Below, one piece after another: positions 1-7,852 of a DNA stretch of 38,469 nt. The stretch lies in NCBI GenBank assembly GCA_900542125.1, contig UQMO01000019.1, positions 1 to 38,469 on the forward strand, written 5' to 3'. The position numbers were made by a program, and so were the translations under genes. The notes under the pieces were generated by a model. It had not been told where the DNA came from and did not search any database. It worked only from the letters and a program-made list of their open reading frames with translations. This DNA is from an uncultured Collinsella sp. (GTDB lineage Bacteria; Actinomycetota; Coriobacteriia; Coriobacteriales; Coriobacteriaceae). The stretch's first letter is position 1. Each line of letters opens with the position of its first letter.

Positions 1-50
1 GATCTACACCTAAGCCTTCGTCGGCAGCGTCAGATGTGTATAAGAGACAG
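1..50 (+). other. Illumina Nextera adapter (i5 side), not genomic
   Basis: Bases 1-9 are the end of the P5 oligo, 10-17 read CTAAGCCT (an 8-base i5 index), and 18-50 are the Nextera read-1 transposase adapter ending in the Tn5 mosaic end (32-50). This is unclipped library sequence, so genomic sequence begins at base 51. Confidence 0.98.
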
Positions 51-361
51 ACGGGAAGCAGCGCGTAAATCCACGCATGGTGCTCGCGATAGTCGGTCGC
101 GATATTCAACGAGGCCAAAAACGCCCAAGCGGCAACGCCCATGGCGAGCGAGACGATGACGACGAGCACGAGCAACTTGGCGCTCGCGAGTAGGTTGCGG
201 ACGTTGCGGCGCGTGTCGGCAGCCAAGAGATGCTCGGAGCGGGTGAGCTGATGCCTGCCTGCCATGATGACGTCGTTCAGGGAGAAAAAGCCGCCATCGT
301 CGAGCGACTGGGGATGATCCTGCGCCTCGTTTGCGCTTTCGGGTTTGTCGTTATGAGCCAT
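51..361 (-). CDS. ClC-family chloride channel, N-terminal fragment
   Basis: An open frame starts at ATG 361-359 on the minus strand, after an AGAGGAA ribosome site, and runs without a stop into the adapter at base 50. About 103 residues are visible. A polar N-terminus of about 60 residues (beginning MAHNDKPESANEA) is followed by one hydrophobic helix (LLVLVVIVSLAMGVAAWAFL) and then LNIATDYREHHAWIYALLPV. The order of helix, short loop with an R-x-x-H-x-W motif, then LLP resembles the first helix and loop of voltage-gated chloride channel (ClcB/YfeO-like) proteins. The catalytic part lies off the contig, so the family call rests on this short stretch. The gene is transcribed divergently from moeA and has no evident link to it. 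Confidence 0.55.
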
Positions 362-390
362 ACGTTCCTCTTTTAGGTTGCATCGCAAGC

Positions 391-396
391 ATTATA
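391..396 (-). promoter_or_regulatory. Possible -10 box for the divergent channel gene
   Basis: The minus strand reads TATAAT at 396-391, 30 bases ahead of the start codon at 361. No good -35 box is seen at 16-18 bases. On the plus strand TATACT at 508-513 could serve moeA, also without a clear -35. The rest of the 362-570 intergenic region shows nothing else recognisable. Confidence 0.3.
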
Positions 397-570
397 AAAC
401 GCGGTAAACGCGACGAGCCGGTGGGTTGGTTTCCATTCTGTTTCGCGGCCTGCAACCGACAGGTGTATTTGCGGGTACAGGCCGAGTCGCGGTCGGGCGT
501 CGGGGATTATACTGAGACAAGCATAAAGAATTGGCGCCTCTGTTGTGCGCCGTGGCATTAAGAGGTGCAT

Positions 571-1833
571 ATGGCAGAGAAACTCATTCCGCTGGATGAC
601 GCACAGTCGATTGTCCTGTCGCACGTTGCTCCGACCGATCTCGTCGAGATTCCCGTGTGGCAGGCGGCTGGTTTTCCCTTGGCCGAGGACGCAGCGGCGG
701 ATATCGACATCTCGCCGTTTGCCAACAGCGCTATGGACGGGTATGCCGTGCGCGCAGCCGATCTTGCTGCGGCCACCGCTGACACTCCGGTGTCGCTCTC
801 CGTCGTAGGGCACGAGGCAGCGGGCCATGTCTTTGAGGGCGTGGTCGGCGTGGGCGAGACGGTCCGCATCATGACGGGCGCGCCGGTGCCCGAGGGTGCC
901 GACGCCGTAGTGAAATACGAGATCGTCGAGGTGCTTGACGGCGATGGCAACGAGGGCTCGCATGTGAGGTTCTCGGCGCCGGCCAAGGTAGGGGAGAACG
1001 TTCGCTCTGCCGCCGAGGAGGCCCATGCCGGCGATGTTGTGATGCACGCTGGCGAGGTCGTGGCTCCGGCGGGCGCGGGTCTGCTGGCAAGCGCCGGTTA
1101 CGCGAGCGTGAAGGTGCACGCTGCCCCACGTGTGGGCATCATCTCGCTGGGCACGGAATTGGTCGCACCGAGTAAAGTACCGGCACGCGGTCAGATTCGC
1201 GATTCCAACTCCTCGGCGTTGATGGCCGAAGCACTCGATGCAGGAGCCGAGCCCGTGTTCTACGGCATTGCGTCTGATGATGAGCAGGCGATTGCCGAGC
1301 TCGTGCATCGCGCGGTGCAAGAGTGCGATTTTGTCATTACGAGCGGAGGCGCCTCGGCGGGCGATTACGACTATGTGACGGCACTCGTCCGGCGCGAGGG
1401 CGAGGTGCTCTTCGATCGCATCTCGATGCGTCCGGGCAAGGCCATCACGTTTGGCTTGCTCGGGGGTAAGCCCTACCTGGGGCTTTCAGGCAATCCGGCC
1501 GCGGCGTATGTGGGCTTTGAGATGCTCGCCCGTCCGGCGATTCGCAAGATGCGCGGCTTTGCCGAGGGTCCGCGTCCCGTGCAGCAGGCGACGCTCACAC
1601 ACGGTGTGAAAAAGCGCCAGGACCGACGCTTCTTCGATCGCGCCACGGTTTTGCGCGACCCCAAGACCGGTGAGCTGATGGTGACCGAGGCCAAGACGCA
1701 GAATTCGGCGCTGCTCGGCACGATGCAGCGGGCCAACTGCCTGCTGCGTATTGACGAAGGACCGTGTGAGCTCAAGGCGGGAGATGTCGTGGACGTTGTT
1801 CGCGTCGACCTGCCCGAGGGCACCGTGTTGTAG
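571..1833 (+). CDS. moeA: Molybdopterin molybdenumtransferase MoeA
   Basis: This 420-residue protein has the usual MoeA length. MoeA inserts molybdate into adenylylated molybdopterin to complete Moco in the cytoplasm. Family signatures are in order: PFANSAMDGYAVRAADL (about residues 48-64), VRIMTGAPVPEGADAVVKYE, the MPT-binding domain with GIISLGTELV and GQIRDSNSSAL, DFVITSGGASAGDYDYV, and RPGKAITFG followed by YLGLSGNPAAA. ATG 571 is preferred over an upstream in-frame GTG (565) because AAGAGG at 559-564 is correctly spaced. The mogA/moaB homologue follows after 10 bases and modABC lies just downstream, so Mo uptake and cofactor assembly sit together. The nearest Moco enzymes are FdhF and the oxidoreductase at 33 kb. 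Confidence 0.96.
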   Translation: MAEKLIPLDDAQSIVLSHVAPTDLVEIPVWQAAGFPLAEDAAADIDISPFANSAMDGYAVRAADLAAATADTPVSLSVVGHEAAGHVFEGVVGVGETVRIMTGAPVPEGADAVVKYEIVEVLDGDGNEGSHVRFSAPAKVGENVRSAAEEAHAGDVVMHAGEVVAPAGAGLLASAGYASVKVHAAPRVGIISLGTELVAPSKVPARGQIRDSNSSALMAEALDAGAEPVFYGIASDDEQAIAELVHRAVQECDFVITSGGASAGDYDYVTALVRREGEVLFDRISMRPGKAITFGLLGGKPYLGLSGNPAAAYVGFEMLARPAIRKMRGFAEGPRPVQQATLTHGVKKRQDRRFFDRATVLRDPKTGELMVTEAKTQNSALLGTMQRANCLLRIDEGPCELKAGDVVDVVRVDLPEGTVL

Positions 1834-1843
1834 GAGGAACACT

Positions 1844-2323
1844 ATGGAGCTGAAGATATCGATTGTGACGTGCTCGGATACGCGTGATCTTGCCCAGGAC
1901 GAGGCTGGAGCCGCACTCGAGGAACTTATCGAGGCACAGGGCTGGACGGTCGCCTCACATGTGGTCGTGCGCGATGACGTCAGCGAGATTGGTGATGCCA
2001 TTGTGGAAGCCGCCGATGAGTGCCACGCCAATGTCGTGCTCACCTGCGGCGGCACGGGGCTTTCGATGCGCGATGTGACGCCCGAGGCGACGCGTGCCGT
2101 CTGCGACCGCGATGTGCCGGGTATTGCAGAGGCGATTCGCGCGTACTCCATGACCAAGACGCGCCGCGCCATGCTCTCGCGCGCTATTTGCATGCAGCGA
2201 GGTCATACACTTGTCGTAAACTTTCCCGGTTCTACGAAGGCCGCCCGCGAAAGCTGGGAGGCCATAGCAGACCAGCTGGAGCATGCGGCTCAGATGACAG
2301 CGGGCGGCGGACATACCAACTAA
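1844..2323 (+). CDS. mog: Molybdopterin adenylyltransferase MogA/MoaB family
   Basis: The 159-residue product matches the single-domain MogA/MoaB family, which adenylylates molybdopterin before MoeA acts. The signature LTCGGTGLSMRDVTPEATRA lies at about residues 64-83 and VVNFPGS near the C-terminus. ATG 1844 follows an AGGAGGA ribosome site at 1832-1838, which overlaps the moeA stop codon, so the two genes are almost certainly co-transcribed and translationally linked. MogA and MoaB cannot be separated by eye; in an organism with one copy it would perform the MogA step. Confidence 0.92.
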   Translation: MELKISIVTCSDTRDLAQDEAGAALEELIEAQGWTVASHVVVRDDVSEIGDAIVEAADECHANVVLTCGGTGLSMRDVTPEATRAVCDRDVPGIAEAIRAYSMTKTRRAMLSRAICMQRGHTLVVNFPGSTKAARESWEAIADQLEHAAQMTAGGGHTN

Positions 2324-2414
2324 GCGGTTTACCTGCGACGGGGCGACCTGAACGGCTGCTCCGCCTTTGTTTTCCACCGAAGCGACGCCGAGGTGCACGC
2401 TAACTCGAAACTAT

Positions 2415-2480
2415 ATTCTCTGACGAGAATAATTTCTCACTATCATTATTCGCACGGAAGTATAATCTGATTGCAGATTA
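2415..2480 (+). promoter_or_regulatory. modABC promoter with stacked palindromic operators
   Basis: A perfect -10 box TATAAT lies at 2461-2466; the -35 at the right spacing is weak, which suggests activator or repressor control. Two dyads with 4-base spacers surround it: ATTCTC-TGAC-GAGAAT at 2415-2430 and TAATCTG-ATTG-CAGATTA at 2463-2480, the second overlapping the -10. GAGAA-TAAT-TTCTC at 2425-2438 shares a half-site with the first dyad. A repressor covering 2463-2480 would block transcription. A molybdate- or tungstate-sensing regulator is the natural guess, but the sites do not resemble the E. coli ModE operator. Confidence 0.5.
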
Positions 2481-2526
2481 AAGCCTGCGGCGGGGTGCCC
2501 GGGCATAGCGTTCGAAAGGGTTGAAC

Positions 2527-3399
2527 ATGTTCGATATGGTTTCTCGCCGCGGATTCGTCTCGCTTTCTGCTGTCGCCGCTGCCGGCCTTGGTCTTGCCGG
2601 CTGCTCGGGCGGCAAGACGTCCGAGCCGGCCGGATCCGATGCCGGTTCTGCTAAGGCATCTTCCAAGAAAGCTGTCGAGCTGCAGGTCTTTGCCGCCAAC
2701 TCGCTCGAGAAGGCGCTCCCCGAGGTCCAGGAACTCTATACCGAGCAGACCGGCACCACGTTTGCAGACACGCAGTTTAAGGCGTCTGGCGACCTTGTCG
2801 AGCAGATGCGCGCCGGTGCCGCTGCCGACGTGCTCATCACAGCCTCCAAGGGCACCATGGACGACGCCGAAGCCGCCGAGCTCGTCGACGCCGATACGCG
2901 CGAGGACATGTTCGTCAACGACCTCGTGATCATTCGCGCCGAGGGCTCCGACACCAAGATCGAGGCCATTGCCGACGTCGCGAATCTGGACGGCAAGATC
3001 GCCATTGGCGACGCCAAGACCGTCCCCGCCGGCAAGTACGCCAACCAGGCGCTGGCTTCCGTGGGGCTTTATACCGGTACCGAGGGCGACGACGGCGAGT
3101 ATGCTCCCGAGATCGCCGACAAGGTCGCACTGGCCGATAAGGTGGGCACCGCCGCCGCCTATGTCTCTACGGGCGACTGCGTAGCCGGTTTTGTCTACAG
3201 CTCCGATATCTTCCGATACGACGGCATCGAGGAGGCCTTCGTGTGCCCCGAGGATTCGCACAAGCCCATCGTGTACCCGGGTGCCGTTGCCGAGAGCTCC
3301 GAGCATGCCGACGAAGCCAAGGCGTTCATCGACTTTTGCCTGTCCAACAAGAAGGCTCAGAAGATTTGGGCTAAGTACGGCTTTGAGCTTTCCGCGTAG
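2527..3399 (+). CDS. modA: Molybdate ABC transporter substrate-binding lipoprotein ModA
   Basis: This 290-residue extracytoplasmic binding protein captures molybdate for ModBC. The N-terminus has twin arginines (SRRGFVS, residues 6-12) and a lipobox LAGC with the lipidated cysteine at residue 26, indicating a membrane-anchored lipoprotein possibly exported by Tat. ModA-type features follow: LQVFAANSLEKALPEVQELY, FKASGDLVEQMRAGAAADVLITAS, and DAKTVPAGKYANQAL. A low-complexity Ser/Ala/Lys linker separates the lipid anchor from the binding domain. ATG 2527 is chosen over TTG 2521 because GAAAGGG at 2514-2520 is well placed. It is the first gene of modABC. Confidence 0.93.
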   Translation: MFDMVSRRGFVSLSAVAAAGLGLAGCSGGKTSEPAGSDAGSAKASSKKAVELQVFAANSLEKALPEVQELYTEQTGTTFADTQFKASGDLVEQMRAGAAADVLITASKGTMDDAEAAELVDADTREDMFVNDLVIIRAEGSDTKIEAIADVANLDGKIAIGDAKTVPAGKYANQALASVGLYTGTEGDDGEYAPEIADKVALADKVGTAAAYVSTGDCVAGFVYSSDIFRYDGIEEAFVCPEDSHKPIVYPGAVAESSEHADEAKAFIDFCLSNKKAQKIWAKYGFELSA

Positions 3400-3467
3400 T
3401 GCGGCTTGGCGCGATAATTCCATCGTTTTGTGTTTCACTCCGTCCTCGTATTCGCTTGGAGCTTTTC

Positions 3468-4910
3468 GTGCTTAATAGATTCCGCATGCTTGTCGCCTGT
3501 GCTTTGATCTTCGCGCTTTGCTGGGTGCCGGGGTTTGCGTTTGGTGGGGACACTGAGGACGGGGCCCAGGTTGCTGCGACCGCTCATGGGCTTTCCTATG
3601 GAATCGAGGGTTTTGAGCGGTTGGCGAAGGGGACCGCTCGTGCCATGGAGGGCCAGCCTGAGGGCTACCGGTTTCCCGTTGACGAGGATGTGGACCTTGT
3701 AGTGGCGCCTGCTGCCGATCGCGTTGTGGCGTGGATATCGCCCAAGGCGGTCGAGAAGTATGGATTGGATCCGCAGGACAACGAGTGCGTATCGGGTCTC
3801 AAGGCCCTCGTCTGTGACCTCGACAGCGCAAACTGCATGGGAGGTGCGCGGCTGGGGGACGTGGATCTTCCTTGGTATGTCACGGCGGAAACAACGTTTG
3901 ATGCCGGCGGGTATACCTATGGCTTTGATGAGCGTGGTGCGGATGGGGACCGCTATGTGGTGATTGCATCAGCCTCGGGTGATGCCAAGGGCGGCGCGCG
4001 TTGGCTTGATAGCGCTCAAATGGTAGAGGCGTCGTCTGTCATATTGCGGGATGAGCAGGGGCCCTTGACCTCTCTGGTCTCCTTTTTGGGCGACATCGAC
4101 TATCGCCCGTTTTGGGTGTCCATTAAAACGAGCGGCCTTGCCCTGGTGATCTCCCTTGCGCTGGGCCTGTTCGCCGCGTGGAAGACTATGGGTACCTCGA
4201 GTCTCATCAAGGGCCTGCTCGACTCGGTCTTTACCATCCCCATGGTGTTGCCGCCCACGGTCTGCGGCTTTTTGCTGCTTATGCTGTTTGGTCGCTCGAC
4301 CGGGGTGGGCCAGTGGCTGATTGCGCACGGCGTCTCGATTGTCTTTACGTGGCCGGCGGCGGTGATCTCTGCCGTGGTGGTATCGTTCCCCCTGGTCTAC
4401 CGTACGGCGCTCGGCGCCTTTGAGAGCCTCGACACGCAGATGCTTGACGCCGCGCGAACCCTGGGATGGTCCGAGCGTCGCATCTTTGCCAAGCTTATGA
4501 TGCCGCTTGGGTGGCCTTCTATTGCCGCTGGTACGGTCCTCGCCTTTGCCCGCGCGATGGGAGAGTTTGGCTGCACGCTGTTCTTTGCGGGCAACTACGC
4601 CGGCATTACGCAGACCATCCCCACTGCGATTTACTTTGAGTGGATGGGCGGCAACACCTCGGTGGCCCTCTTTTGGGTCGCCGTCGTGATCGTGTTCAGC
4701 TTCCTGGTCATCCTGTTCATCAACATGTACACCGCTCATTCGCAGAAGTATCGCGAGCGGGGCCTTTCCCATGCGGAGTACAAACAAGCCAAAGATCTCG
4801 CCGGACAGGGCGATTCGCTCGACCCGGCGGGCGGTGATGCCTTGCGTATCGATCGCGAGGCGCTGGTCGAGCTCATGCGCGATGGTGCGGCCCCGCAGGG
4901 AGGTCGATAG
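3468..4910 (+). CDS. modB: Molybdate ABC permease ModB with extra extracytoplasmic domain
   Basis: The 480-residue protein is about twice the usual ModB length. The C-terminal permease half has the EAA loop (YRTALGAFESLDTQMLDAARTLGWSERR is the start of it) and several membrane helices from about residue 225. Ahead of it are one N-terminal helix (residues 7-26) and about 190 hydrophilic residues that should lie outside the membrane; a 60-residue polar tail follows the last helix. GTG 3468 is taken as start because GGAG lies 6 bases before it; an in-frame GTG at 3399 would overlap the modA stop and has no ribosome site. The extra domain was not recognised. Confidence 0.85.
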   Translation: MLNRFRMLVACALIFALCWVPGFAFGGDTEDGAQVAATAHGLSYGIEGFERLAKGTARAMEGQPEGYRFPVDEDVDLVVAPAADRVVAWISPKAVEKYGLDPQDNECVSGLKALVCDLDSANCMGGARLGDVDLPWYVTAETTFDAGGYTYGFDERGADGDRYVVIASASGDAKGGARWLDSAQMVEASSVILRDEQGPLTSLVSFLGDIDYRPFWVSIKTSGLALVISLALGLFAAWKTMGTSSLIKGLLDSVFTIPMVLPPTVCGFLLLMLFGRSTGVGQWLIAHGVSIVFTWPAAVISAVVVSFPLVYRTALGAFESLDTQMLDAARTLGWSERRIFAKLMMPLGWPSIAAGTVLAFARAMGEFGCTLFFAGNYAGITQTIPTAIYFEWMGGNTSVALFWVAVVIVFSFLVILFINMYTAHSQKYRERGLSHAEYKQAKDLAGQGDSLDPAGGDALRIDREALVELMRDGAAPQGGR

Positions 4911-4913
4911 ACT

Positions 4914-5984
4914 ATGTCGCTCGTTTTGGATATTAAGAAACGTTATCCCGGGTTTATGCTCGACATGCAGCTTGAGGCCGGCGAGGAGCGCGTGGCGCTG
5001 CTGGGCGCCTCGGGTTGCGGCAAGAGCTGCACACTGCGCTGCATTGCCGGCGTGGAGACACCCGACGAGGGCAAGATCGTCGTCAACGGCGTGACCTTTT
5101 TTGACTCGGCGGCGGGCATCAACCTGTCGCCCCAGGAGCGCAAATGCGCCCTGCTGTTCCAAAACTATCAGCTGTTTCCCAACATGACGGTGGCCGATAA
5201 CGTATGCGCCGGTGTAAAGGATGCGGGCGACGCCGCCGCGCGCAAAAAGCTCGCCGAGCGCTATCTGAGCATTTTCGGTCTGGCCGATTTTGCCGACCGC
5301 TATCCCGCGCGACTCTCGGGCGGCCAGCAGCAACGTGTGGCGCTTGCTCGCATGGTGGCGGCGCATCCGGGCATTTTTATGTTCGACGAGCCCATGAGCG
5401 CGCTCGATTCCTATCTTAAGAGCGCCCTCGAGCAGAACATGCTCGACCTGTTCGATGTGTGCAACCGTACCGTGCTCTACGTGAGCCATGACATCGACGA
5501 AGCGTGCTGCTTGTGCCAGCGTATCTGCGTGATGCACGACGGGCATGTTGAGGAGATCGGCTCCATTGAGGACGTGGTCCGTCGCCCACAGACGCTGGCA
5601 GCACTGCGTCTGACGGGCTGCAAGAACACAAGCCGGGCGCGCAAGATCGGCGACGAAGAAGTTGAGGCCCTCGACTGGGGCATGACCTTTAACGTGGGTC
5701 GCGAGGTTCCCGATAATCTGGCGTACCTGGGCATTCGCGCAAGCTACTTCCATGTTGACAACCGTGCCGAGCGCGGCCGCAACAGCTATGATTTGCACGT
5801 GGCCCGAGTGAGCGATTCACGTTTTGAGCGCCTGGTGCTGCTGGATGTGCCGCGTGCCGATGCGCCCACGCGCCTGCAGTGGAAGGTCAACAAGGTGGGC
5901 GCGCCTGTCGACGAGCTGCCGCAAGCAGGCGAGACGCTGCGCATGCACTTCGATGCGAGTAAGATCCATTTGGTTTGTCGATAG
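4914..5984 (+). CDS. modC: Molybdate ABC transporter ATPase ModC
   Basis: The 356-residue ATPase powers ModB. The Walker A motif GASGCGKS is at residues 31-38, the ABC signature LSGGQQQRV starts at residue 134, Walker B FMFDEP is at about 155-160, and the switch histidine is in LYVSHDIDEACCL. Residues from about 290 form a TOBE-like domain, as expected for ModC, where oxyanion binding can regulate transport. ATG 4914 lies 3 bases after the modB stop. A rho-independent terminator follows at 5996, closing the operon. Confidence 0.93.
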   Translation: MSLVLDIKKRYPGFMLDMQLEAGEERVALLGASGCGKSCTLRCIAGVETPDEGKIVVNGVTFFDSAAGINLSPQERKCALLFQNYQLFPNMTVADNVCAGVKDAGDAAARKKLAERYLSIFGLADFADRYPARLSGGQQQRVALARMVAAHPGIFMFDEPMSALDSYLKSALEQNMLDLFDVCNRTVLYVSHDIDEACCLCQRICVMHDGHVEEIGSIEDVVRRPQTLAALRLTGCKNTSRARKIGDEEVEALDWGMTFNVGREVPDNLAYLGIRASYFHVDNRAERGRNSYDLHVARVSDSRFERLVLLDVPRADAPTRLQWKVNKVGAPVDELPQAGETLRMHFDASKIHLVCR

Positions 5985-5995
5985 CGCCGGGTAAT

Positions 5996-6032
5996 GCCGT
6001 CGGGGGATATAAGCCTCGGCGGCTTTGTTTTT
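5996..6032 (+). terminator. Rho-independent terminator after modC
   Basis: A 10-bp stem pairs GCCGTCGGGG (5996-6005) with CCTCGGCGGC (6014-6023), including two G-U pairs, with an 8-base loop. TTTGTTTTT follows at 6024-6032. Confidence 0.85.
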
Positions 6033-6051
6033 GCCGTTCGCCGAATGAGGA

Positions 6052-6079
6052 ATGACAAGCTCTTATCAATCAAGATAAT
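6052..6079 (+). promoter_or_regulatory. Probable promoter of the double-cubane/selenium operon
   Basis: ATGACA at 6052-6057 and GATAAT at 6074-6079 each match the sigma-A boxes at five of six positions, with a 16-base spacer. The start point would be near 6086, giving a leader of about 330 bases before the gene at 6416. Confidence 0.5.
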
Positions 6080-6119
6080 TATTTATTAAACCACGGCACA
6101 CGATGCTGTCGTACGAATG

Positions 6120-6167
6120 TCAACGGTGTTCGCATAGTCGATGACCGTTGATATAGTTGACCTCAAC
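6120..6167 (+). promoter_or_regulatory. Dyad symmetries in the 6086-6415 leader
   Basis: TCAACGGT (6120-6127) pairs with ACCGTTGA (6144-6151), with 16 bases between. A second dyad, GTTGA-CC-TCAAC, is at 6156-6167, and GTTGA occurs directly at 6147-6151 and 6156-6160. These may be a repressor site just after the start point or an RNA stem. The rest of the 5985-6415 gap contains the terminator, promoter and small frame listed separately, and no riboswitch class I could recognise. Confidence 0.4.
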
Positions 6168-6187
6168 TTGTAAAGGAGGGTGCGCAC

Positions 6188-6256
6188 ATGCCGCAGACGA
6201 CATACATTCGCCGCGTTGCCGCGCGCGCCCTGTATATGGCTCGGAGTCGCATATGA
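6188..6256 (+). CDS. Possible 22-residue leader peptide
   Basis: ATG 6188 follows an unusually strong ribosome site, AAAGGAGG at 6172-6179, and opens a 22-codon frame (MPQTTYIRRVAARALYMARS then RI, stop TGA 6254-6256). It lies in the long leader of the double-cubane operon, 160 bases before the next start. The product is basic, with five arginines. The ribosome site is better than that of many genes here, so translation is plausible, but the frame is too short to judge by coding signal. It may be a regulatory upstream frame. Confidence 0.35.
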   Translation: MPQTTYIRRVAARALYMARSRI

Positions 6257-6415
6257 GCAGGTATGTTCACGGCTCCGGGAGAGACGACGCACAACTAAAT
6301 AATCGACCGCAAAGCAGGTTCCCCAAAATTCCGGGTTTAGGCGCGGCTGGGTTTTCGCCACCCACCGTGCAGCAATACCGTAGCTATTCATTTTTGGTTC
6401 GAGAGGGGAACCGTC

Positions 6416-7699
6416 ATGGCTGAAGAAATTGATTTCCATCCGATGTGGGAGAGCCTCGGCATGAATCTTGCCGACCACGACATGCTGCTGGGCGCCGTGG
6501 GTCAGATGTACGGCGATATGTTCCTGACGCAGAACAATCGCCCCAAGTCCACGTCCTACCTGGATTTTGTCGCCACCAACATCCACAGCGGCCGTATTAA
6601 GGAGATGCTCGACAAGAAGGAGGCCGGCGAGGCCACCAAGATTGTTGGCAGCTTTTGCGTGTACGTGCCCGAGGAGATCGTACTTGCCTGTGACGGCATT
6701 CCCGTGGGCCTGTGCTCGGGTGCCGACTGGGCAACCGACAAGGTCGAGGAGCACTTGCCGCGCAACACCTGTCCGCTCATCAAGAGCTTTGCCGGCTTTA
6801 AGCTGGGCGAGGTCTGCCCCTACATTGAGTCGAGTGACCTGGTGGTGGGCGAGAACACCTGCGATGGCAAGAAGAAGGCCTACGAGTTTTTTGCCACGCA
6901 AAAGAACATGTACGTCATGGATATTCCCAACGTACACGACGAGTCGACGCTCGTGACCTGGAAGGCCGAGGTCAAGAAGCTCGCCGCCAAGATCGAGGAA
7001 GAGTGCGGCGTCACGATTACGCCCGAGCGTCTGAAGGCCGCCATCCACGCCGTCAACGAAAAGCGCCGCGCCCTGCAGCGCCTCGCTGCCACGCGCGCTG
7101 CCGACCCGGCGCCCATCAGCGGTCTCGACAGCCTGCTGACCGTCCAGGCCGCCTTTATGGACGACACGCCGCGTCTGACCGGAGCCATCAACGATATGGC
7201 GGCTGAGTGCGAGCAGCGTGTCGAGGCCGGCGAGGGCGTGGCGCCCAAGGGGACCAAGCGCATCCTGTACACCGGTACGCCCATGGCCGTGCCCAACTGG
7301 AAGCTGTTCAACCTTATCGAGAAGGCCGGCGGCGTCGTGGTGGGCGAGGAGTCCTGCACGGGTTCGCGCTATTACAAGGACCTGGTCGATGAGTCCGGTG
7401 AGACGGTCGACGAGATGCTTGATGCCATCGCCGAGCGCTACTTTAAGATCAACTGCGCTGTCTTTACGCCCAACGACCAGCGTATGAAGGACATTGTCCA
7501 GATGGCCAAGGACCTGCATGCCGACGGTATCGTCGACGTGGCCTTGCAGTTCTGCACGCTCTACGAGATGGAGTCGTTTGCCGTGGAGAAGGCCGCCGAG
7601 GAGGCGGGCATTCCGTTTATGCATATCACCACCGACTACGCCGGCGAGGACGCAGGCCAGCTGCAAACCAGGATTGAGGCTTTCTTGGAAACCATTTAG
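6416..7699 (+). CDS. Double-cubane-cluster reductase (HgdB/YjiM-like), copy 1
   Basis: This 427-residue protein belongs to the 2-hydroxyacyl-CoA dehydratase D-component superfamily, in the branch of ATP-dependent double-cubane-cluster proteins. Conserved cysteine motifs include FCVYVPEEI, LCSGADWATD, NTCPLIKS, GEVCPY, GENTCDGKKKAYEF, EESCTGSRYYKD and INCAVFTPNDQRM. Family members bind an iron-sulfur double cubane and perform low-potential two-electron reductions after activation by an ATPase like the one at 9172. The N-terminus is about 40 residues longer than in the next gene. ATG 6416 follows GAGAGGGG. The natural substrate is unknown; a true 2-hydroxyacyl-CoA dehydratase is less likely because CoA-transferase and acyl-CoA genes are absent nearby. 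Confidence 0.85.
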   Translation: MAEEIDFHPMWESLGMNLADHDMLLGAVGQMYGDMFLTQNNRPKSTSYLDFVATNIHSGRIKEMLDKKEAGEATKIVGSFCVYVPEEIVLACDGIPVGLCSGADWATDKVEEHLPRNTCPLIKSFAGFKLGEVCPYIESSDLVVGENTCDGKKKAYEFFATQKNMYVMDIPNVHDESTLVTWKAEVKKLAAKIEEECGVTITPERLKAAIHAVNEKRRALQRLAATRAADPAPISGLDSLLTVQAAFMDDTPRLTGAINDMAAECEQRVEAGEGVAPKGTKRILYTGTPMAVPNWKLFNLIEKAGGVVVGEESCTGSRYYKDLVDESGETVDEMLDAIAERYFKINCAVFTPNDQRMKDIVQMAKDLHADGIVDVALQFCTLYEMESFAVEKAAEEAGIPFMHITTDYAGEDAGQLQTRIEAFLETI

Positions 7700-7721
7700 G
7701 GCTATCCGTCTCGGCGGTTTC

Positions 7722-7808
7722 CCCAGGCACCCGATCTTGCCGTTCAAACCGTCGCTTGCTACCAAAGTATGCGGCGCTCATCTTTCACGGCAACCTCGGG
7801 CACCTGGG
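7722..7808 (+). repeat. Structured intergenic hairpin repeat, copy 1
   Basis: The arms pair as CCCAGG/CCTGGG, CCCGA/TCGGG and TTGCCGT/ACGGCAA, separated by two small internal loops (CA/CA and TC/CC). The left arm is 7722-7743 and the right arm 7787-7808. An inner hairpin closes on TAC-CAAA-GTA. A second copy lies at 9011-9119 with different but still complementary arm bases, so the fold is conserved rather than the sequence. No T-run follows. Confidence 0.8.
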
Positions 7809-7852
7809 AAAGCCGTTTCCTTGGTTTGTTAAAAGGTTTGTTAAGGAGCTAT

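Noticed and set aside
2324..2414. Possible molybdenum cofactor riboswitch before modA
   Set aside because: Stretches such as CGACCTGAACGGC followed by CTCCGCC looked suggestive, but the conserved core and pairing of the Moco RNA motif could not be matched.
3969..5798. Long minus-strand frame of about 600 codons opposite modB and modC
   Set aside because: It is a GC-driven shadow of two clear genes on the plus strand, with low-complexity His/Arg/Gly-rich content and no family resemblance.
7769..7852. N-terminal extension of the second double-cubane protein
   Set aside because: The extension would translate the hairpin repeat; ATG 7853 has a proper ribosome site and fits the family N-terminus.
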